Below, piece after piece: positions 46,523 through 57,402 of a stretch of DNA of 64,000 nt. The stretch comes from Monoplex corrugatus. Taxonomy: Eukaryota; Mollusca; Gastropoda; Littorinimorpha; Ranellidae. The stretch's first letter is position 1. Each line of letters opens with the position of its first letter. Both the position numbers and the translations under genes were made by a program. The stretch is from contig JAPXFY010000022.1 in NCBI GenBank assembly GCA_030674185.1, positions 2,732,928-2,796,927 of the forward strand, in the 5' to 3' direction. Under the pieces are notes generated by a model. It had not been told where the DNA came from. It was given only the letters and a program-made list of their open reading frames with translations, and ran no database searches.

Positions 46523-46580
46523 TTTTGTTGTTGAAAGCCCAGCCGACAGTTCAGAGCCATATCAGTATTATCAGCAGCCT
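46523..46580 (-). repeat. SINE-like repeat, short copy 3
   Basis: TTGTTGTTGAAAGCCCAGCC followed by GACAGTTCAGAGCCATATCA, a 3'-end fragment of the repeat at 44405. Confidence 0.6.
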
Positions 46581-47143
46581 ATCACAGTATCAGGCTACCC
46601 GGCATTCTGACACATTTTCATTTAACTCAATATTTTCACATTTGTGAAAATAACACACACACAGAGACACACAGACACACCGTCTAATATCACTTATAGT
46701 GAAAAGACGTTAAATCAAAGAATGAACGAACATAGACACACACATATCAGTGTCATCAGTATTAAAAGTTTATTTCATTATTTGTCATAATTTACTAGAA
46801 TTTCTGACCATGTTTTCAATGTGCATACAATGATACATACTATATTTTTCCCTTCAGTGAATCAACAGTAAATGACTACATGCAAGTATTGTAGAGCACG
46901 AGTGTTGCCAGGATTAACATGACAGTAAATGCACATCAGAATGCTTTTTCCCACAAAAATACCACACTGGGCTCATCCCCCCCCCCCCTCCCCTGTTCTG
47001 GTTGGAAATTTTTAGGCTGCCAGGCAGGCTACCATGAATGTAATAATGATTTACAGTATCAGTAGGTCAGCATGATTTTACAAGTCATTGGCTATCAGGA
47101 AATCTCAACCCTGACCAAATACATAAGATAATTAAAATCATAC

Positions 47144-47329
47144 CAAGGTCCACAACCACTGGTTCTTCAGGCTCCACCTGCATGAGATCCTGTATTGTGT
47201 TGCTTGATTCCACGATTCAGATCAACAGTGTAACCATTGTACATGTCCGTCCGTCCCTTGTAACGTGGATTGCAGCACAGTAGGAGGTACACGCCATAGA
47301 AGTCTTCAATTTCATGAACCATCTCTCCC
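47144..47329 (-). CDS. SLX1: SLX1-like structure-specific endonuclease, first coding exon (stop present)
   Basis: SLX1 is the GIY-YIG nuclease that with SLX4 cleaves branched DNA in the nucleus. On the minus strand an acceptor TTTTGCAG is followed by ATG at 47322 in good context, then [37 protein letters not shown], a TGA, and R-T-S-G-C-G-P at a phase-2 donor GTATGA. Compared with the family, the Y-I-G motif reads Y-N-G after a two-residue insertion (D-M). The second Arg of the conserved R-R before x-x-Q-H-N, a catalytic Arg in this family, is Gly. The Trp of A-W-R-T-S-G is TGA, and the next Arg is Cys. The exon fits the exon at 37460-37508 in phase. It is either a decayed copy or carries assembly errors. 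Confidence 0.78.
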
Positions 47330-48295
47330 CTGCAAAAGAGCAGTGCAGCAACTAATGACATTTTAACTTTATTAGTTAATACATGGTTTGTGTATGGGAA
47401 AAATAATGAAAGTTTTTTGCCTGTCTATATTATATATATGGCTTTCATTTGACCATCTGACATAACTTCACTGCAATCATTTCACATAATCTCAAGGCTC
47501 AATATGAAACATTGTAAATGTCCCAAATTACTGTTATTATCACATCACATCCACAGGCCTTGGATGAATTTTCATCAAATATCCTTACAGTTACAAGTTA
47601 CATGTATGTATCTTAATTTAGCCTCAACACAAGCTTCTGGGTTTTCTAATCACTGATTATATGAATCATGCCACGCTGCTGGCTTACAATGCTGGCCTAG
47701 ATTAATTAATTGTTCCCCCTCTGCTGTGAGTGTGAGGTTGCTCATTTGTGAATCATCTGACAAAATGTACAAAACTCATCCCTATCACATAGTAGTGGTG
47801 AAGCTGTCAGTTATTTCAGCTGTCTCAGTTCCATCATCAGACTGAATATGTGTTCCAAGATGTACATCACCTTCCACGTCATCATCAGTTCAGGCTGATT
47901 TTTTTTTTCTGTTATCAATTCTGTTTGATTCTTTTAGTACCTGTTTTCTTTCACTTCTTTCTGGTCCTCATGTCCAGACTTCAGAGCTGGTTTCTAGCTG
48001 GGGTTAGTGACATCCATAATGCAAGACTTCACTCATATGGTCATGGGTTATAAGACATCATTACCAAAATTAAAACAGTGTGTGTGTGTAAAATATACCA
48101 TGATACTGATAAACCAGTTTAACAATTCAAAGTGTTCGAATGACTTAAAGTTATAATTTATATTCATGGGCATTTGAATAAACCTGGTATCTAGTGTAAT
48201 ATAAAAAGGTTTGAAAATAAAGTTCTCCACAGAATTCAAAAAGTAGGCTATGTATAACATTTATGTATATATATATAAGGTACCGTGCATATATA
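47330..48295. other. no gene recognised
   Basis: Upstream side of the SLX1-like gene. An in-frame ATG at 47361 exists, but the acceptor-like TTTTGCAG suggests a separate 5' UTR exon not identified here. Confidence 0.35.
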
Positions 48296-48299
48296 TGCA

Positions 48300-48388
48300 C
48301 ATGCACGCCACACACACACACAGTGCACACACACACACATGCACACACACACACACACACAGTGCACACACACACACACACACACAGT

Positions 48389-48434
<46 letters not shown>

Positions 48435-48455
48435 CCAGGCATGGACATACACACA
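48300..48455 (+). repeat. (CA)n microsatellite with CAGTGCACAC interruptions
   Basis: CA run with three CAGTGCACAC interruptions. Confidence 0.95.
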
Positions 48456-48761
48456 CACTTGAAATGGAAACAAAGCAGTTCAGTGTTCTGTGTAAGAGAC
48501 AATGTTCATCTGTTCATACAAACTGAAAGCACAGAAGGAAGCTTACCTCTGCCAACAAAAATGAATATTTGTTTACATCAGTGATTTATATGCCCTGTTC
48601 ATCCATCATTGACTGAAAGCAAGATTTAACTCGCATACACAAATACACCCACATCTCAAATGCCATGCCCACTGTCGTTTATGATAGATGAACCAGATGG
48701 AAGGAGGGAGGAGGGGGAAAGAAAGACAGTGAGAGAGAAAGAGAGAGGGGGAGAGAGAGAG

Positions 48762-48821
<60 letters not shown>
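48762..48821 (+). repeat. (GT)n microsatellite
   Basis: Pure GT run next to a GA-rich tract (48715-48760). Confidence 0.95.
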
Positions 48822-48825
<4 letters not shown>

Positions 48826-48845
48826 GCAAAAGTAGATCTCTCTCA

Positions 48846-49030
48846 AGATCATGCATGCATCAAAAACAAATAAACAGGTAGGCCTATGTAGCATTCATGA
48901 TGACTTATCATTATGCATGCATCAAAAACAAATAAACAGGTAGGCCTATGTGGCATTCATGATGACTTATCATTATGCATGCTGCGGCATCAAAAACAAA
49001 TACACAGGTCTGTAGCATTCATGATGACTT
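48846..49030 (+). repeat. tandem repeat, about 65-bp unit, 3 copies
   Basis: Three copies containing GCATCAAAAACAAATAAACA and GCATTCATGATGACTTA; the third is diverged. Confidence 0.9.
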
Positions 49031-49326
49031 ACTATTTTCAAAGTGGTCAGAACAAACAAATCTGTAGGTCCTGTCTGAATCAAATAAAAGGCCTCTGTCT
49101 TTGATCTGAAACTGCCAGCCATTCGCTCCATCTCTGCCATGTCAGCCCCTGCCACATCTATCACCTCGTTCACACGTTCACATGTGGTGATCTGTAGTTA
49201 TCATTATGTCTTTTTCTCCACTGCTTGTTGTCACATCCTTCACACAACAATTGTTTACCATCTCTATTTTTTTTCTCGCTTCTATCATTGATTTTTCCTT
49301 CTGGTGTCAATGTGGTCTCACCTGTC

Positions 49327-50740
49327 TCACCTGTCGGCGTCACCGGGAACAGTGTTGGCCGCTGCACATGATGTCCTCACAAGTTGCCTCCAGCACTCTC
49401 GATCTTGGCTAAGTCTGACCACCTCCTGGAGTTTCTTGCCACTGATGTTTGTGATGTTTCTAGCAAGTGATGCAGGTGGCCGTCCTCTGTTTCTCTTTCC
49501 TTCCACTTTACCTTGGAGGACAGTGGACATCAAGTCTGTTCTCTCATTACGGATTGCGTGTCCAACATATTTCAGTTTCCTCCGTTGTATGAGTACTAGA
49601 AGCTTGCGTGTAGTACCCAACTCATTCAGTATGCTTTCATTTGAGCGCCTATCCGTCCATTTGACCCTCAGCAGTCTTCGGTAAAACCACAGCTCTGCTG
49701 CTTCCACTCGTCTTTCATCCTCTTTCTTCATTGTCCATGCCTCGCAGCCGTATAACATCACTGGCCAGACAAGACATTTTAAGAGTTTTATCTTAAGGTC
49801 TGCTGTTATGCTGTGGTCTTTCCAAATATTGTTCAATTGAACCATACTGTTCTTGGCCATTCCAATTCTCATCTTTATGTCTTTTGAGCATGTTCCATCG
49901 TGTGTCTTGACTGAACCTAAATATCTAAAGTCCTTGACATTTTCTAGAGGGACTTGGTTTAGCATGATCTGGTCCTGTCTAGTGTTATATTTGCCTGCAA
50001 CATGCATAACCTTTGTCTTCTTTGAATTTAAGTCCAGCCCAGCTGCCTTTCCAACCCGGTCTACCCTGTACAGGATCCTCCTAGAGCCTGTAATGTTGTC
50101 TGCCAGTAATCCTGTGTCATCTGCGTAGCGTAAATTTGACAGGTTTCTACCACCAATATTTACTCCCATGTCTTCTATGTCTGCTTCTCTCATGATATGT
50201 TCAGTGTATATGCTGAAGAGATGTGGAGACAGGATGCAACCTTGCCTTACCCCTTTAGTGATGTTAAAAAATTTGCAGTTTTGATTATTCCATCTGATTG
50301 TTGCTTTTTGATCATTATATAATGAAGCTATGAGGGAAACCAGATGTCTTGGAAAACCCATTTTGATCATGAAGTGGAAAAGACTTTGGTGAATCACGCT
50401 ATCAAATGCTTTGCTGTAGTCAATGAAAACGATGAACATCTCTTGGTCTGTGTTTCTAATCTTTTCTATCAATATCTGGAGTACAAACAGCATATCTATT
50501 GTTCCCCTGTTTTTCCTGTAGCCTGCCTGACAGTCGGATAGCTCTTCCTCTACTTTTGGCTTTAACCTGTTTAAAATTATTATCAGCAGTATTTTACTGG
50601 CATGACTGATCAGTGCAATTGTTCTATAATTGTTGCAGTCTTTGACATTTCCACTCTTATGTAACATGACAAATTCCTGGAGCTTCCAGTCTGTAGGCCA
50701 CTGACAAGTCTTCCATATCTCAATGTGGTAAACAGTACAA
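49327..50740 (-). CDS. non-LTR retrotransposon reverse transcriptase (RTE-like), 5'-truncated
   Basis: Minus-strand frame open from about 50740: W-K-T-C-Q-W-P-T-D-W-K, N-Y-R-T-I-A-L-I-S-H-A-S-K, F-I-D-Y-S-K-A-F-D-S (motif A), G-V-R-Q-G-C-I-L-S-P-H-L-F, and L-R-Y-A-D-D-T-G-L-L-A (catalytic). The C-terminal region has F-R-Y-L-G-S, I-W-K-D-H-S-I-T, Y-G-C-E-A-W-T-M, Y-V-G-H-A-I-R-N and R-G-R-P-P. It ends at TGA 49327 with no stop or shift in about 470 codons, and both catalytic Asp are present. The endonuclease is missing, so the copy cannot move by itself. This is a different lineage from the CR1/L2-like copies and related to the split LINE at 58.1-64 kb; clade assignment is from motifs only. 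Confidence 0.88.
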
Positions 50741-52040
50741 AATCATGGAACCGACAAATCAGACACTGGGTGACTGACCATTCCCGGACCGGAGAACGTC
50801 ATCTGCACACGGTCTATAGGAGGTTACCGTTATCGGTTATGGCCATTTTCGTCAAGTGCTTCCAGTTTTAACCGAAAAGTAGGTCAAATAATAACCAGTA
50901 ATGAAAAATGAATACGATGTAGGCTACAATAACATATAAGTAATGAATAAGCTTAATTTATCAATTAACTGACTACTGGCAGTTTTGGTCACGGATTTCA
51001 TAAACAGCTGGCCTAGTACTAGACTCTAGTAGCCTAGGCCTACATACGAATGGATGACACATTCAATTCATTAGGCTACTTTAATTCTGATGGAAAAATT
51101 ATGGCAACACACACACGCGCGCGCATCTTGATTCGGTAGCAACTTCAAACTCGAAAAATGAAAAATCGTTCATTTCTGCATAGTCACAAATTAGTGTCTT
51201 GAGTGAAAGGAATGACAATCAAATGGCCTATGTTTTGAGAAATTTTTGGTAAAGTTTGTTTTCTTTTAAAATCTTGGTTTAAATTATTTGCTAAATCGCA
51301 AAAACCTCTGGTTACATAATCATGGTGGGAAAGGAGTTGCGTTGAAGGCTTTAGCTAACACAGTGAAACTTCCACTGATAGTAGGACCAACTCACTAGAT
51401 CTTCTCAGTTGCTGACCTGCGTGCGAAAACTGATTTGAGATTTGCCATTTTGATTTGGTCAATTGCCGAATTGGTGCCTGCAGTTTCCTCTCTCAGTCTC
51501 TGTTTTATGAAAACCTGTCTCCGCGTGAATAGGCCTACCAGACGACGACAGCCAATATGAAGACCTGCACATTCATATTTTATAATATTAGAATTGCAAC
51601 CCACATATAGACGTTTTATCACAGGTACATCTGATCAGAACTTACCGTTTACAACGTGTTGATCGTCTACTTTTGAAAACTGCTAGGGAAGCCAGGCGCA
51701 GAACAATTTTGACTAGTTACCGAATTTGTCCCGAACATTTTTTTAAAATATCACAAAATCTGTTGTGACGTGTTTGGTTTCGTCCGATTGTGACAACAGA
51801 TTCAACAAGGTGACTTTCCTTTGATATAGCAGACTAATGTAAACAAGGGGCGTTTATCGATCTACTGGACTTGTGAACCGATCTAGGATTAGACCAGCCC
51901 ACTAAATTGAATCATGATGATAACAAGTGGGATTAAATCCAATAGTACGAAAAGTCAGAAGAAGATTCAAGAAAGTTGCCTGAAACCGTAAACACTGAAC
52001 ACTGAAACAGGAACTAGGGGGGAAAAAAAGGAAAAAAAGA
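50741..52040. other. no gene recognised
   Basis: Unique sequence, CpG-bearing at about 51100-51130 (CG microsatellite) and 51360-51650. No domain found. Confidence 0.4.
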
Positions 52041-52289
52041 ATCAAAACACGTATTTAACACAACCAGACAAGACAGGCGCAAATTTTCGGCCAACTGGCC
52101 TTTGTCAAGCGTAGACGTAAGATCACAAACGAACAAACACGAAGCAGCAAGGAAGTTTCAGTCTTTTTCTCCTAATTTTTGTATTTGGTGTTTGTTCTTT
52201 GTGATCTTACGTTTACATTTGACAAAGGCCAGTTGGCCGGAAATTTGCGCCTGTCTTGTCTAGTTGCATCAAATACTCGTTCTGATCCC
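52041..52289. mobile_element. fold-back element with 80-100-bp arms
   Basis: The left arm 52041-52140 and right arm 52188-52289 are near-perfect reverse complements through GACAAGACAGGCGCAAATTT, GGCCAACTGGCCTTTGTCAA and GTAAGATCACAAA, with a loop of about 47 bases. Weaker pairing extends outward through A-rich/T-rich tracts to about 52000 and 52350. The structure fits a MITE or fold-back element. Confidence 0.8.
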
Positions 52290-52387
52290 TTTTTTTTTTT
52301 TTTTTGCGTGTTTTTATTTTTTTATTTTTTTTTTTTTTCTGGTTCCTGAAGCCGTAAGTTGACTGTGAATGACATCAGTTGCAAAGG

Positions 52388-52570
52388 ATGAGCGACAATG
52401 AAGGTGAAGAAAAGGCGACGCCAGGACGATCAGGAAGAAGAAAAAGAAACAGTCCTTTCTTTCCAAAGTTAGAGGTGACTATAGGGGATCTCCAGAGCAG
52501 CTGGAAAAAGTATAGAAGACTTTGGGACATAAGTCAGTTTCGGAACCCAGGCGTGCCACTACAATCATAA
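52388..52570 (+). other. possible exon, Lys/Arg-rich peptide
   Basis: An ATG opens 60 codons including E-G-E-E-K-A-T-P-G-R-S-G-R-R-K-R-N-S-P; a GTGACT donor-like site follows F-F-P-K-L-E. It could be a cytosolic-loop exon of the transporter gene downstream, but the phases do not match directly (phase 0 here, phase 1 needed at 53127). Low confidence. Confidence 0.2.
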
Positions 52571-52904
52571 ATCATTAATGAAAAATTCTGCAAATGTCAG
52601 TTTTACAGCAAAGCAGACAGACAGTAGATTATATACTTTGTGTACCAATGTTAGAAATATTAAAATGTTCGAAAAAAACGATAGTGTTAAAGAGGTAATG
52701 GCCACGGAGGGTAGGACAGTTTTTACAGTGCTATGGTGATGATGACGAAGGGGATGTAAATCATGATGCATGACAGGGCTGTCTGTACTATACGTTTACG
52801 ATCACAAGATATCCTGGCATCAACCAGACCTAAGACATACAGGCATCTGTGGTGTCGGTCAGAAGATTCGAGTAACACACTCAATGACACGTCCGTAAAA
52901 TAGA

Positions 52905-53085
52905 TGAGATTCAACTCTGTGGTTTTGTTCTTCTCAATGAGCCCATAGCACACTCAATTCTGGGCAGAATGAGGCTGAAAAATACTATCGTGGTTTTGAC
53001 AGAACTGATGGGGATTTGAATCCATAACCTCCAGTCAGTGATCCGTAGCACTAGCCACTGCACTACAGTGTTTTTGTTTTTGTTG
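52905..53085 (-). repeat. tRNA-derived SINE with A and B boxes
   Basis: On the minus strand TAGTGCAGTGG (53065-53055) fits the pol III A-box consensus TRGYNNARNGG exactly, and GATTCAAATCC (53022-53012) fits the B box GGTTCRAATCC with one change, at a spacing of about 33 bases. The body downstream has no coding capacity. A functional tRNA fold was not found, so a SINE head rather than a tRNA gene. Confidence 0.6.
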
Positions 53086-53126
53086 TTGTTTTTATTATGA
53101 TTATATGTTATCATTATTGTCTTCAG

Positions 53127-53302
53127 GTCAGTGGAGGTATTATCAAACTCAGATGAACTAACCCTCCACCATTTTTCTGGACTATGTCAAACATCGACAT
53201 AGCGGTGTCTTCCACGATAGTCTTGTCGATGACGTGAAGCAGCTCAAGAAAGTGTTTGCTGTTTTTGTGGTTTTCTTTCCATACTGTCTTCTCTATTTCC
53301 AG
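53127..53302 (+). CDS. SLC15A4: SLC15A4-like peptide/histidine transporter, internal exon
   Basis: Proton-coupled oligopeptide transporter (POT/PTR, SLC15) family, which moves histidine and di-/tripeptides across endolysosomal membranes. After an acceptor (TATTGTCTTCAG) the frame gives F-L-D-Y-V-K-H-R-H-S-G-V-F-H-D-S-L, V-D-D-V-K-Q-L-K-K-V-F-A-V-F, F-F-P-Y-C-L-L-Y-F-Q, then donor GTGAAA in phase 0. Relatives read ..G-G-x-F/Y..V-E-D-V-K-x-L..I-P-Y-W-x-V-Y-F-Q-M-Q-T-T. The join Y-F-Q|M-Q-T-T to the exon at 55772 is exact. Oddities: TAA at 53159-53161 in the frame just before the conserved part, and Cys for the usual Trp in P-Y-W. Either decay or sequence error. Confidence 0.65.
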
Positions 53303-54010
53303 GTGAAATTGATATCTTTTGTTTTGTTTTTGTTTTTGTTTTTTCTTGTTCCGAGCAACGTGTTCTTCTTGTTCTTGTTGTATAGTCTTTACTGTGCAGG
53401 TGTTTTGTTGCTGTGCAGTCTGCATGTTCTGTCTGCAGTGGGAACTCTCAAGTTTCCATAGAGGCCAACGTCTTACTCACTTGACAACTGCACCTGTGGG
53501 ATGTCAGTTTGGTCCTTGACAATGTGGACTGACAGTGATATTCAACTGTACCATGCTGAAAGTGATGTAAACAGGATGATTTACAGCTTGGTGAATTTTG
53601 GAGGAGGAGGTGGGTGGGTGATCACTTTGTAACAGCCCACTTTTCTAGCCTTCTATTTCTCCTCCGTTTTATAATGCTCTTCTTCTCTCGCTGTATACCG
53701 ATTTTACTTGTTGCGGTCTCCACTTTCTTGCTGTCAGAGATTCCTTGTTCTATCATTTCTCATGTTTTCACATGTTTATGACTTGTTTTCTTTGTTACTT
53801 TTGCATTATCCTTTCAGTCATCATGAATTACCGTGGTAATGTTCCTGTTGTTGGGGCTTGGAGTCTATTCAAGAGGGATTCATTGCACTCACGGAAATCC
53901 ATATACGCTATACCCAGCATTGTCTAGCAGACTGTGAGTTTACACATAACCTATGCACTGATAATGTATTGAAATGGGAAGAGGGGTGGTGGAAAGGGAG
54001 GGACATATGA

Positions 54011-54325
54011 ATGGCAAAGCTGACACCACCAGAATGATGGAAACATTAAGATGGGCAGCCAACAGGCCAGTGGACCTATGAACACTAAGCTGACACACCA
54101 GAATGATGGAAACATTAAGATGACATGACAGATGACCTATGAACATGTGACACACCAGATGTGGACCTATGAAAAACAGTAAGCTGACACCACCAGAATG
54201 ATGGAAACATAAACATGGGCAGCAAACAGGTCAGTGGACCTATGAAAAACATGTGGGACCTATGAAACAGTAAGCTGACACCACCAGAATGATGGAAACA
54301 TTAACATGGGCAGCCAACAGGACAG
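54011..54325 (+). repeat. degenerate tandem repeat, about 65-80-bp unit, 4-5 copies
   Basis: Repeats of ACCAGAATGATGGAAACATT, GGGCAGCCAACAGG and GTGGACCTATGAA with variable deletions. An open stretch of about 60 codons follows at 54335-54523 without a recognised domain. Confidence 0.8.
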
Positions 54326-54468
54326 TTTTTAACGTTGCGGGCTGGGACTGAACTGGAGATATCAGATCTGGAGACCACGGCTGTGTCAAAAGAACCGATC
54401 AGCCAGCAGTCAAAAGTACATTCACCTGGACGTTCATGTCTGTACAACGTTACTTCATCTGACATTGA

Positions 54469-55690
54469 ATGGTTGTTGAATCGATTTTGTGATTTGATTC
54501 TGTCCTTTTTGAATGGCTGTTGATTTGATTCTGTCCTTTGTTGAATGGCTGTTGATTTGATTCTGTCATTTGTTGAATGGTTGTTGATTTGATCCTGTCC
54601 TTTGTTGAATGGTTGTTGACTTGATTCTGTCATTTGTTGAATGGTTGTTGATTTGATTCTGTCATTTGTTGAATGGTTGTTGATTTGATCCTGTCCTTTG
54701 TTGAATGGTTGTTGAATTGATTCTGTCCTTTGTTGAATGGTTGTTGATTTGATTCTGTCCTTTGTTGAATGGTTGTTGATTTGATTCTGTCCTTTGTTGA
54801 ATGGTTGTTGAATTGATTCTGTCCTTTGTTGAATGGTTGTTGATTTGATTCTGTCCTTTGTTGAATGGTTGTTGATTTGATTCTGTCCTTTGTTGAATGG
54901 TTGTTGAATTCATGCTGTCCTTTGTTGAATGGTTGTTGATTTGATTCTGTCCTTTCTTGAATGGTTGTTGATTTGATTCTGTCCTTTGTTGAATGGTTGT
55001 TGAATTTATTGCTGTCCTTTGTTGAATGGTGTTGATTTGATTCTGTCCTTTCTTGAATGGTTGTTGATTTGATTCTGTCCTTTGTTGAATGGTTGTTGAA
55101 TTCGATGCTGTCCTTTGTTGAATGGTTGTTGATTTGATTCTGTCCTTTGTTGAATGGTTGTTGAATTCATTGCTGTCCTTTGTTGAATGGTTGTTGATTT
55201 GATTCTGTCCTTTGTTGAATGGTTGTTGAATTATGCTGTCCTTTGTTGAATGGTTGTTGATTTGATTCTGTCCTTTCTTGAATGGTTGTTGATTTGATTC
55301 TGTCCTTTGTTGAATGGTTGTTGATTTGATTCTGTCCTTTGTTGAATGGTTGTTGATTTGATTCTGTCCTTTGTTGAATGGTTGTTGATTTGATTCTGTC
55401 CTTTGTTGAATGGTTGTTGATTTGCTGTCCTTTGTTGAATGGTTGTTGATTCATGCTGTCCTTTGTTGAATGGTTGTTGATTTGATTCTGTCCTTTGTTG
55501 AATGGTTGTTGATTTGATTCTGTCCTTTGTTGAATGGTTGTTGATTTGATTCTGTCCTTTGTTGAATGGTTGTTGATTTGATTCTGTCCTTTGTTGAATG
55601 GTTGTTGATTTGATTCTGTCCTTTGTTGAATGGTTGTTGATTTGCTGTCCTTTGTTGAATGGTTGTTGATTTGATTCTGTCCTTTCTTCA
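54469..55690 (+). repeat. minisatellite, 32-bp unit, about 38 copies
   Basis: Unit contains GATTTGATTCTGTCCTTTGT and TGAATGGTTGTT. Variants: TTTCTTGAA, and GAATTCATGC or GAATTCATTGC for GATTTGATTC. Sits in the transporter gene's intron. Minus-strand frames through it are artefacts. Confidence 0.95.
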
Positions 55691-55771
55691 GGTTGGTTGG
55701 TTTTATTTCTTCATTGCCTTTTGTCTTTCTTTCTTTTTTATGTTTATTTAGTTTTGTTTTTCGATACCCAG

Positions 55772-55893
55772 ATGCAGACAACAATCCTAGTTCAAAGTCT
55801 CCACGTTCTAGCTGATCGACCATTCAGGTCAATAACACCGTGACGGCCGTGATGAAGGAACACAATACCTCGCACATCACCCAACACCCTGAG
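55772..55893 (+). CDS. SLC15A4: SLC15A4-like transporter, next exon (one-base shift)
   Basis: A T-rich tract ending TACCCAG is followed by M-Q-T-T-I-L-V-Q-S-L-H-V-L-A-D-R-P-F, the SLC15 segment that directly follows Y-F-Q in relatives. After about 55826 the frame must shift by one base to continue V-N-N-T-V-T-A-V-M-K-E-H-N-T-S-H-I-T, an N-glycosylation-rich loop, up to a GTTTGT donor. The exon is 122 bases; 123 would make it phase 0 to 0, consistent with one lost base. Later exons are not seen; 3' of here are minisatellites and a LINE. Confidence 0.6.
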
Positions 55894-56344
55894 GTTTGTG
55901 TTATGAACTGTCTGAGGTTATGTCTTTTTTCATTTTTCATTTTTTAGCGTAACGATTTTTTTTCTCAGAAGTGCGTACGCATGTCGTTATGTCCACACTG
56001 TGCAGACTACATGTTGTTGCACAATCTGCATATTCCCTTTTTGTTGGGCATGCGTGCTGGATGTAGTCATGGTTCCCTGAGCTGCCAGACACTTCAGATC
56101 TCTAACGTGTCTGTTTGATGTGCTGTATGTATACCCTTAGGAAAGGGGTTCTGGCACCAACAGGTCTGCACACATGTTGACCTGGGAGATTGGAAAATCT
56201 CCACCCTTTACCCACCAAGCTGGAGGTATCCAGGGAGTATCAAACTTCACACCTTCCTATAGAAAGCCTGTTGTCTTTCCCACTTGACTGTCATGCCTGT
56301 CAAACATCGTCAATAATTTGTTTGTGTCATTTCTGTCAAAAGTT
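55894..56344. other. no gene recognised
   Basis: Intronic unique sequence of the transporter gene. Confidence 0.4.
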
Positions 56345-57372
56345 TTAATACAAAGTGTAGCCTGGTGTATGTTTCTGTGTAGTCTTGTAGTTGAGACAAT
56401 AGCAAAGTGTGGCCTGGTGTAGTAGGTTACTGTGTAGTCTTGTAGTTGAGACAATAGCAAAGTGTAGCCTGGTGTATGTTACTGTGTAGTCTTGTAGTTG
56501 AGACAATAGCAAAGTGTGGCCTGGTGTAGTAGGTTACTGTGTAGTCTTGTAGTTGAGACAATAGCAAAGTGTGGCCTGGTGTACGTTTCTGTGTAGTCTT
56601 GTAGTTGAGACAATAGCAAAGTGTAGCCTGGTGTATGTTACTGTGTAGTCTTGTAGTTGAGACAATAGCAAAGTGTAGCCTGGTGTAGGTTACTGTGTAG
56701 TCTTGTAGTTGTGACAATAGCAAAGTGTAGCCTAGTGTAGGTTACTGTGTAGTCTTGTAGTTGAGACAATAGCAAAGTGTAGCCTGGTGTAGGTTACTGT
56801 GTAGTCTTGTAGTTGTGACAATAGCAAAGTGTAGCCTGGTGTAGGTTACTGTGTAGTCTTGTAGTTGTGACAATAGCAAAGTGTAGCCTGGTGTAGGTTA
56901 CTGTGTAGTCTTGTAGTTGTGACAATAGCAAAGTGTAGCCTGGTGTATGTTACTGTGTAGTCTTGTAGTTGAGACAATAGCAAAGTGTGGCCTAGTGTAT
57001 GTTACTGTGTAGTCTTGTAGTTGAGACAATAGCAAAGTGTAGCCTGGTGTAGTAGGTTTACTGTGTAGTCTTGTAGTTGTGACAATAGCAAAGTGTAGCC
57101 TAGTGTAGGTTACTGTGTAGTCTTGTAGTTGAGACAATAGCAAAGTGTGGCCTGGTGTAGGTTACTGTGTGTAGTCTTGTAGTTGTGACAATAGCAAAGT
57201 GTGGCCTGGTGTAGGTTACTGTGTAGTCTTGCAGTTGAGACAATAGCAAAGTGTAGCCTGGTGTATGTTATTGTGTAGTCTTGCAGTTGAGACAACAGCA
57301 AAGTGTAGCCTGGTGTAGCTTACTGTGTAGTCTTGTAGTTGAGACAATAGCAAAGTGTGGCCTGATTGTCAC
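56345..57372 (+). repeat. minisatellite, 51-bp unit type A, about 20 copies
   Basis: Unit contains AAGTGTAGCCTGGTGTAGGT, TACTGTGTAGTCTTGTAGTT and GAGACAATAGC or GTGACAATAGC. Some units are 54-55 bp with an extra AGT. Confidence 0.95.
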
Positions 57373-57402
57373 TGTTGTGCCCATTGACTATCAGATCAAA
57401 CC

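Noticed and set aside
49304..49684. Plus-strand frame of 126 codons
   Set aside because: Antisense shadow of the RTE-like reverse transcriptase.
52905..53085. Functional tRNA gene
   Set aside because: A and B boxes are present, but no complete cloverleaf with acceptor stem was found; a SINE head fits better.
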